This document shows, one piece after another, positions 63,168-64,000 of a stretch of DNA of 64,000 nt. Within the stretch, counting starts at the first letter, position 1, and the number at the start of each line of letters is the position of its first letter. Both the position numbers and the translations under genes were made by a program. Under the pieces are notes generated by a model, which had not been told where the DNA came from, did no database searches, and saw only the letters and a program-made list of their open reading frames with translations. Source of the DNA: Phoronis australis. Lineage: Eukaryota > Phoronida > Phoronidae. The stretch lies in contig NMRA01000087.1 in NCBI GenBank assembly GCA_002633005.1, forward strand, positions 184,001-248,000, given 5' to 3'.

Positions 63168-63988
63168 AGTTGCTGCTGTTGCTGCTGCTGTTGCTGCTGC
63201 TGTTGCAGCTGCTGTTGCTGCAGCTCATTTCTAGGAAAGGACGCAAAACTATTATGTTGAAATGACTCTGAGGCATTTTGTATGGGCATTTGCAAGGACA
63301 GTGGTTTCTGTACATCCGGTGTTGGTTGAGCGGGGGCGAAAAACGAAAAAGCATCATTACACTCTGGAGATACAATTTGAGCTCTTGTCTCGTGCTGTGT
63401 GTTGNTCTGAAGTTTGTTCTTGTCTGTTCGTGGTCAGATGCATTCTGGGAATATTGCTGCTGCTGCTGCTGCTGCTGCTGCAGTTGCTGCTGTTGCTGCT
63501 GCTGTTGCTGCTGCTGTTGCAGCTGCTGTTGCTGCAGCTCATTTCTAGGAAAGGACGCAAAACTATTATGTTGAAATGACTCTGAGGCATTTTGTATGGG
63601 CATTTGCAAGGACAGTGGTTTCTGTACATCCGGTGTTGGTTGAGCGGGGGCGAAAAACGAAAAAGCATCATTACACTCTGGAGATACAATTTGAGCTCTT
63701 GTCTCGTGCTGTGTGTTGCCATTATAATTTGCATAATTATTTTGCTGATATTCGTTGTGCCCAGAACTCGTTTGTCTCTGAATATTATTATGTCGTATTT
63801 GTATTGGTTGACCGCCTTGGTTGGACGGGGTCTGCTGGTAATTGATTTGTATTGGCACTTGTCGTTGTTGGTGATACTGTTCATGCTGTGGTGCCGTCTG
63901 TTGAGGGCTTTGAGGACTCAATGGTTGCTGTCTCTGTTGAGGACTTAGAGGGCTCAATGGTTGCTGCCTCTGCACAAGATTACAGCCC
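52602..63988 (-). CDS. PDLIM/Zasp-like scaffold protein, middle and 3' part
   Basis: Ten phase-consistent exons run right to left: 63988-62723, 61936-61758, 61170-61093, 60389-60151, 59287-59150, 56879-56709, 54966-54817, 53882-53760, 53085-52960 and 52721-52602. The first visible exon has a 3' acceptor (ttttgcag|GGGC), so the N-terminus lies beyond the window. Content: Q-rich then P-rich exon, a linker, then repeated PS-[KR]-x-F-[RKQ]-x-LQ motifs. Vertebrate PDZ-LIM proteins (PDLIM, LDB3/ZASP) carry a similar SRSFRxLQ motif between the PDZ and LIM domains, which is why I suggest an actin/Z-disc adaptor of that kind. Neither a PDZ nor a LIM domain is in the window, so the family call is inference. 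The 3' end is not certain: the last exon could splice on (G|gtttgt) or read to the TGA at 52588-52590. Confidence 0.5.
52960..53085 (-). CDS. Scaffold gene cassette exon, basic Q-rich linker
   Basis: Acceptor ttaacttag|GTGCTCC, donor CAGAGA|gtaagg, phase 1 in and out, 42 codons. Translated as APRQIRQIRQIPRQVSSEDH and onward to QQQRKSSVSKTPQKTE. No LQ motif. The triple RQI repeat is notable. A longer frame on the same strand is a different reading. Confidence 0.55.
53760..53882 (-). CDS. Scaffold gene cassette exon with IPSKTFRMLQ motif
   Basis: Acceptor gtgttttag|AACAACTAG, donor GAACCTG|gttagt, phase 1 in and out, 41 codons. The peptide is QLDVPEQYDEASIRYKGAN then IPSKTFRMLQNVMADEDNRE. About 70% of residues match the exon at 52602-52721, with the same length class and the same splice phases, so one arose from the other by exon duplication. 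Confidence 0.75.
54817..54966 (-). CDS. Scaffold gene cassette exon with IPSRSFRMLQ motif
   Basis: Acceptor ctaatcatcag|GAACC, donor CCACAAG|gtagtt, phase 1 in and out, 50 codons: TSVQPTGYDENRSIRTTKR, IPSRSFRMLQRMTSQDSDDS, EEPPSGRGPQ. It keeps the YDExxSIR...IPS..F.MLQ layout of the two distal exons plus an acidic tail. A 77-codon frame overlapping it on the same strand is a shifted shadow. Confidence 0.7.
55697..55850. mobile_element. hAT-like miniature element
   Basis: Left end CAGGGGCGGATCCAGGATTT, right end AAATCCGCCACAG (inverted, CTGTGGCGGATTT). 154 bp, non-coding, related to 1410-1621. It lies in an intron of the scaffold gene. Confidence 0.65.
56709..56879 (-). CDS. Scaffold gene cassette exon with VPSRAFQRLQ motif
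   Basis: Acceptor ctctgtttgtag|CACGTAG, donor AATCATG|gtaggt, phase 1 in and out, 57 codons: RRQSSEVGVHNAPDDEMRFS, GVNRQTSVPSRAFQRLQQLT, LNDEQEPTDDTAHYNH. It is the most diverged member of the LQ-motif series, with an acidic C-terminal part. Confidence 0.7.
57835..57960 (+). repeat. Dispersed repeat, third copy
   Basis: It contains AAAAATCTAGCCAAAATCA, TTCTCATTTAAAATGCACGG and CAATATCTCGCGTAGCC, like 32290-32560 and 42275-42430. Confidence 0.7.
59150..59287 (-). CDS. Scaffold gene exon, KPPVAKSK linker
   Basis: Acceptor tggttttcag|GCTCTAAGG, donor TCGAAAG|gtacat, phase 1 in and out, 46 codons: SKDKFLVLGLHKGQDAIDDY, PEAVLTLSKKPVAPLASKPP, VAKSK. The preceding exon ends in the same phase and the split codon becomes Arg. 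No LQ motif. It may be constitutive or part of the cassette series. Confidence 0.65.
59535..59732 (-). other. Possible exon fragment resembling a GatA/amidase N-terminus
   Basis: Within a scaffold-gene intron the minus strand reads LRLTVSNIRKRIHDRKLSYA, ELVHVVRA after a good acceptor-like site (atatttccttcag|CC). The layout LTVSxIxxxIxxxxLSxxELV resembles the N-terminus of amidase-family GatA/QRSL1 proteins, quoted from memory and weak. It does not have the phase 1 exit of the neighbouring cassettes, so I do not add it to the gene. Confidence 0.2.
59753..59990. repeat. Dispersed repeat shared with 36248-36470
   Basis: It starts GCTCGCACCCAGCCTAAAATAT and ends at a G-run interrupted by an N at 59987, followed by CCCCCC. 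Same order of blocks as in the phospholipase intron. Confidence 0.75.
60151..60389 (-). CDS. Scaffold gene exon with two F-x-x-LQ-type motifs
   Basis: Acceptor gttcgctag|CGCGCC, donor TCTCCAC|gtatgt, 79 codons plus split codons. It contains SQSETFKMLHGVESAPKSYR, then PPDPSKPQEPEYKEPAFKNP and MGMSFRVLQWMTDTETEEDE. QS-x-x-FKML and MSFRVLQ look like two units of the motif that later exons carry once each. The split codon from the previous exon restores Ser. Confidence 0.75.
61093..61170 (-). CDS. Scaffold gene exon, short basic/proline linker
   Basis: Acceptor tggttttcag|AAACCC, donor GTGAG|gtagac, 78 bp. NPPPVMPKKKSPSPSSAMFS then TANRV. Split codons on both sides give Lys and Ser, so its place between 61758 and 60389 is fixed by phase. 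Confidence 0.7.
61758..61936 (-). CDS. Scaffold gene exon, PYAYLPG segment
   Basis: Acceptor attcccacag|CAATCC (phase 0), donor AACAA|gtaagt (phase 2), 59 codons: QSNGTSDDQQNYDKSYNSGG, QIPDSIQTLMATKKGGEKPY, AYLPGITPETIKEFKNRN. The previous exon ends in phase 0 and joins cleanly. The segment is likely ordered, given the mixed hydrophobic pattern. Confidence 0.75.
62723..63988 (-). CDS. Scaffold gene large Gln/Pro-rich exon
   Basis: It enters through ttttgcag|GGGC and leaves at CAACAC|gtaagt. The first half is Q-rich (VQRQQPLSPLSPQQRQQPLS, repeated SPQQ units) with a polyQ run of about 30. The second half has four [IV]W-x-PP repeats (IWIPPS, VWSPPV twice, IWQPPP) and long proline runs typical of SH3, WW or EVH1/profilin ligands. 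The exon carries an N at 63405 with a duplicated segment of about 0.3 kb that breaks the frame. Removing the duplicate in thought restores one continuous reading frame, so the break is probably an assembly artefact. Confidence 0.75.
63077..63718. repeat. Polyglutamine-coding duplicate joined by N
   Basis: 63077-63404 (328 bp) and 63406-63718 (313 bp) are the same sequence except for about five fewer CAG codons in the second, separated by one N. Two alleles that differ in CAG length, concatenated, explain this better than a real duplication. Confidence 0.88.
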
Positions 63989-64000
63989 CTGCAAAATTAC

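Noticed and set aside
62636-63579. Plus-strand Leu/Cys-rich frames in 62.6-63.6 kb
   Set aside because: They are antisense shadows of the Gln/Pro-rich minus-strand exon.

Overview
This window comes from an intron-rich animal genome, most likely an invertebrate. It carries a multi-exon phosphoinositide phospholipase C, a PDZ-LIM/Zasp-like scaffold gene with glutamine- and proline-rich regions, GT-AG introns of about 0.2-4 kb, microsatellites, many small inverted-repeat elements, and signs of a highly heterozygous assembly (single N characters at positions 35447, 36440, 59987 and 63405, two of them joining near-identical repeats). The species cannot be named from the sequence. There are no bacterial features such as operons, Shine-Dalgarno sites or CRISPR arrays. 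Most open frames above 60 codons look like chance frames in AT-rich intron or intergenic DNA.

Layout. 1-13.7 kb is mostly non-coding. It holds one convincing orphan coding exon with a membrane segment (2969-3197), a hAT-like miniature element, a palindromic miniature element with a 4-bp target duplication (6334-6706), a decayed non-LTR reverse transcriptase fragment near 8.7 kb and a long CA microsatellite. 13.8-26.6 kb holds two diverged, broken copies of one inverted-repeat-ended element, in the same orientation and about 1.9 kb apart. Its single large protein has FEN/PIN-nuclease-like acidic motifs and a C-terminal cysteine-rich CXC-type domain. This is the best candidate here for a poorly described mobile system. 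29.2-46.4 kb (+) is a phospholipase C of the delta type, reconstructed as 17 phase-consistent exons (PH, EF-hand, X, acidic linker, Y, C2) with the catalytic residues present; only the 5' end is missing. 46.4-52.6 kb has no recognisable gene. 52.6-64.0 kb (-) is the middle and 3' part of a scaffold gene that runs off the right edge. Its first visible exon is a polyQ/polyPro exon. Its distal part is a run of phase-1 symmetric cassette exons, several carrying the same short PS-[KR]-x-F-x-x-LQ motif.

The two genes converge tail to tail. One is a Ca2+-dependent PIP2 hydrolase, the other probably a cytoskeletal or Z-disc-type adaptor. No functional link between them is visible. Exon boundaries were read by eye from splice signals and reading-phase continuity and have not been checked against transcripts.
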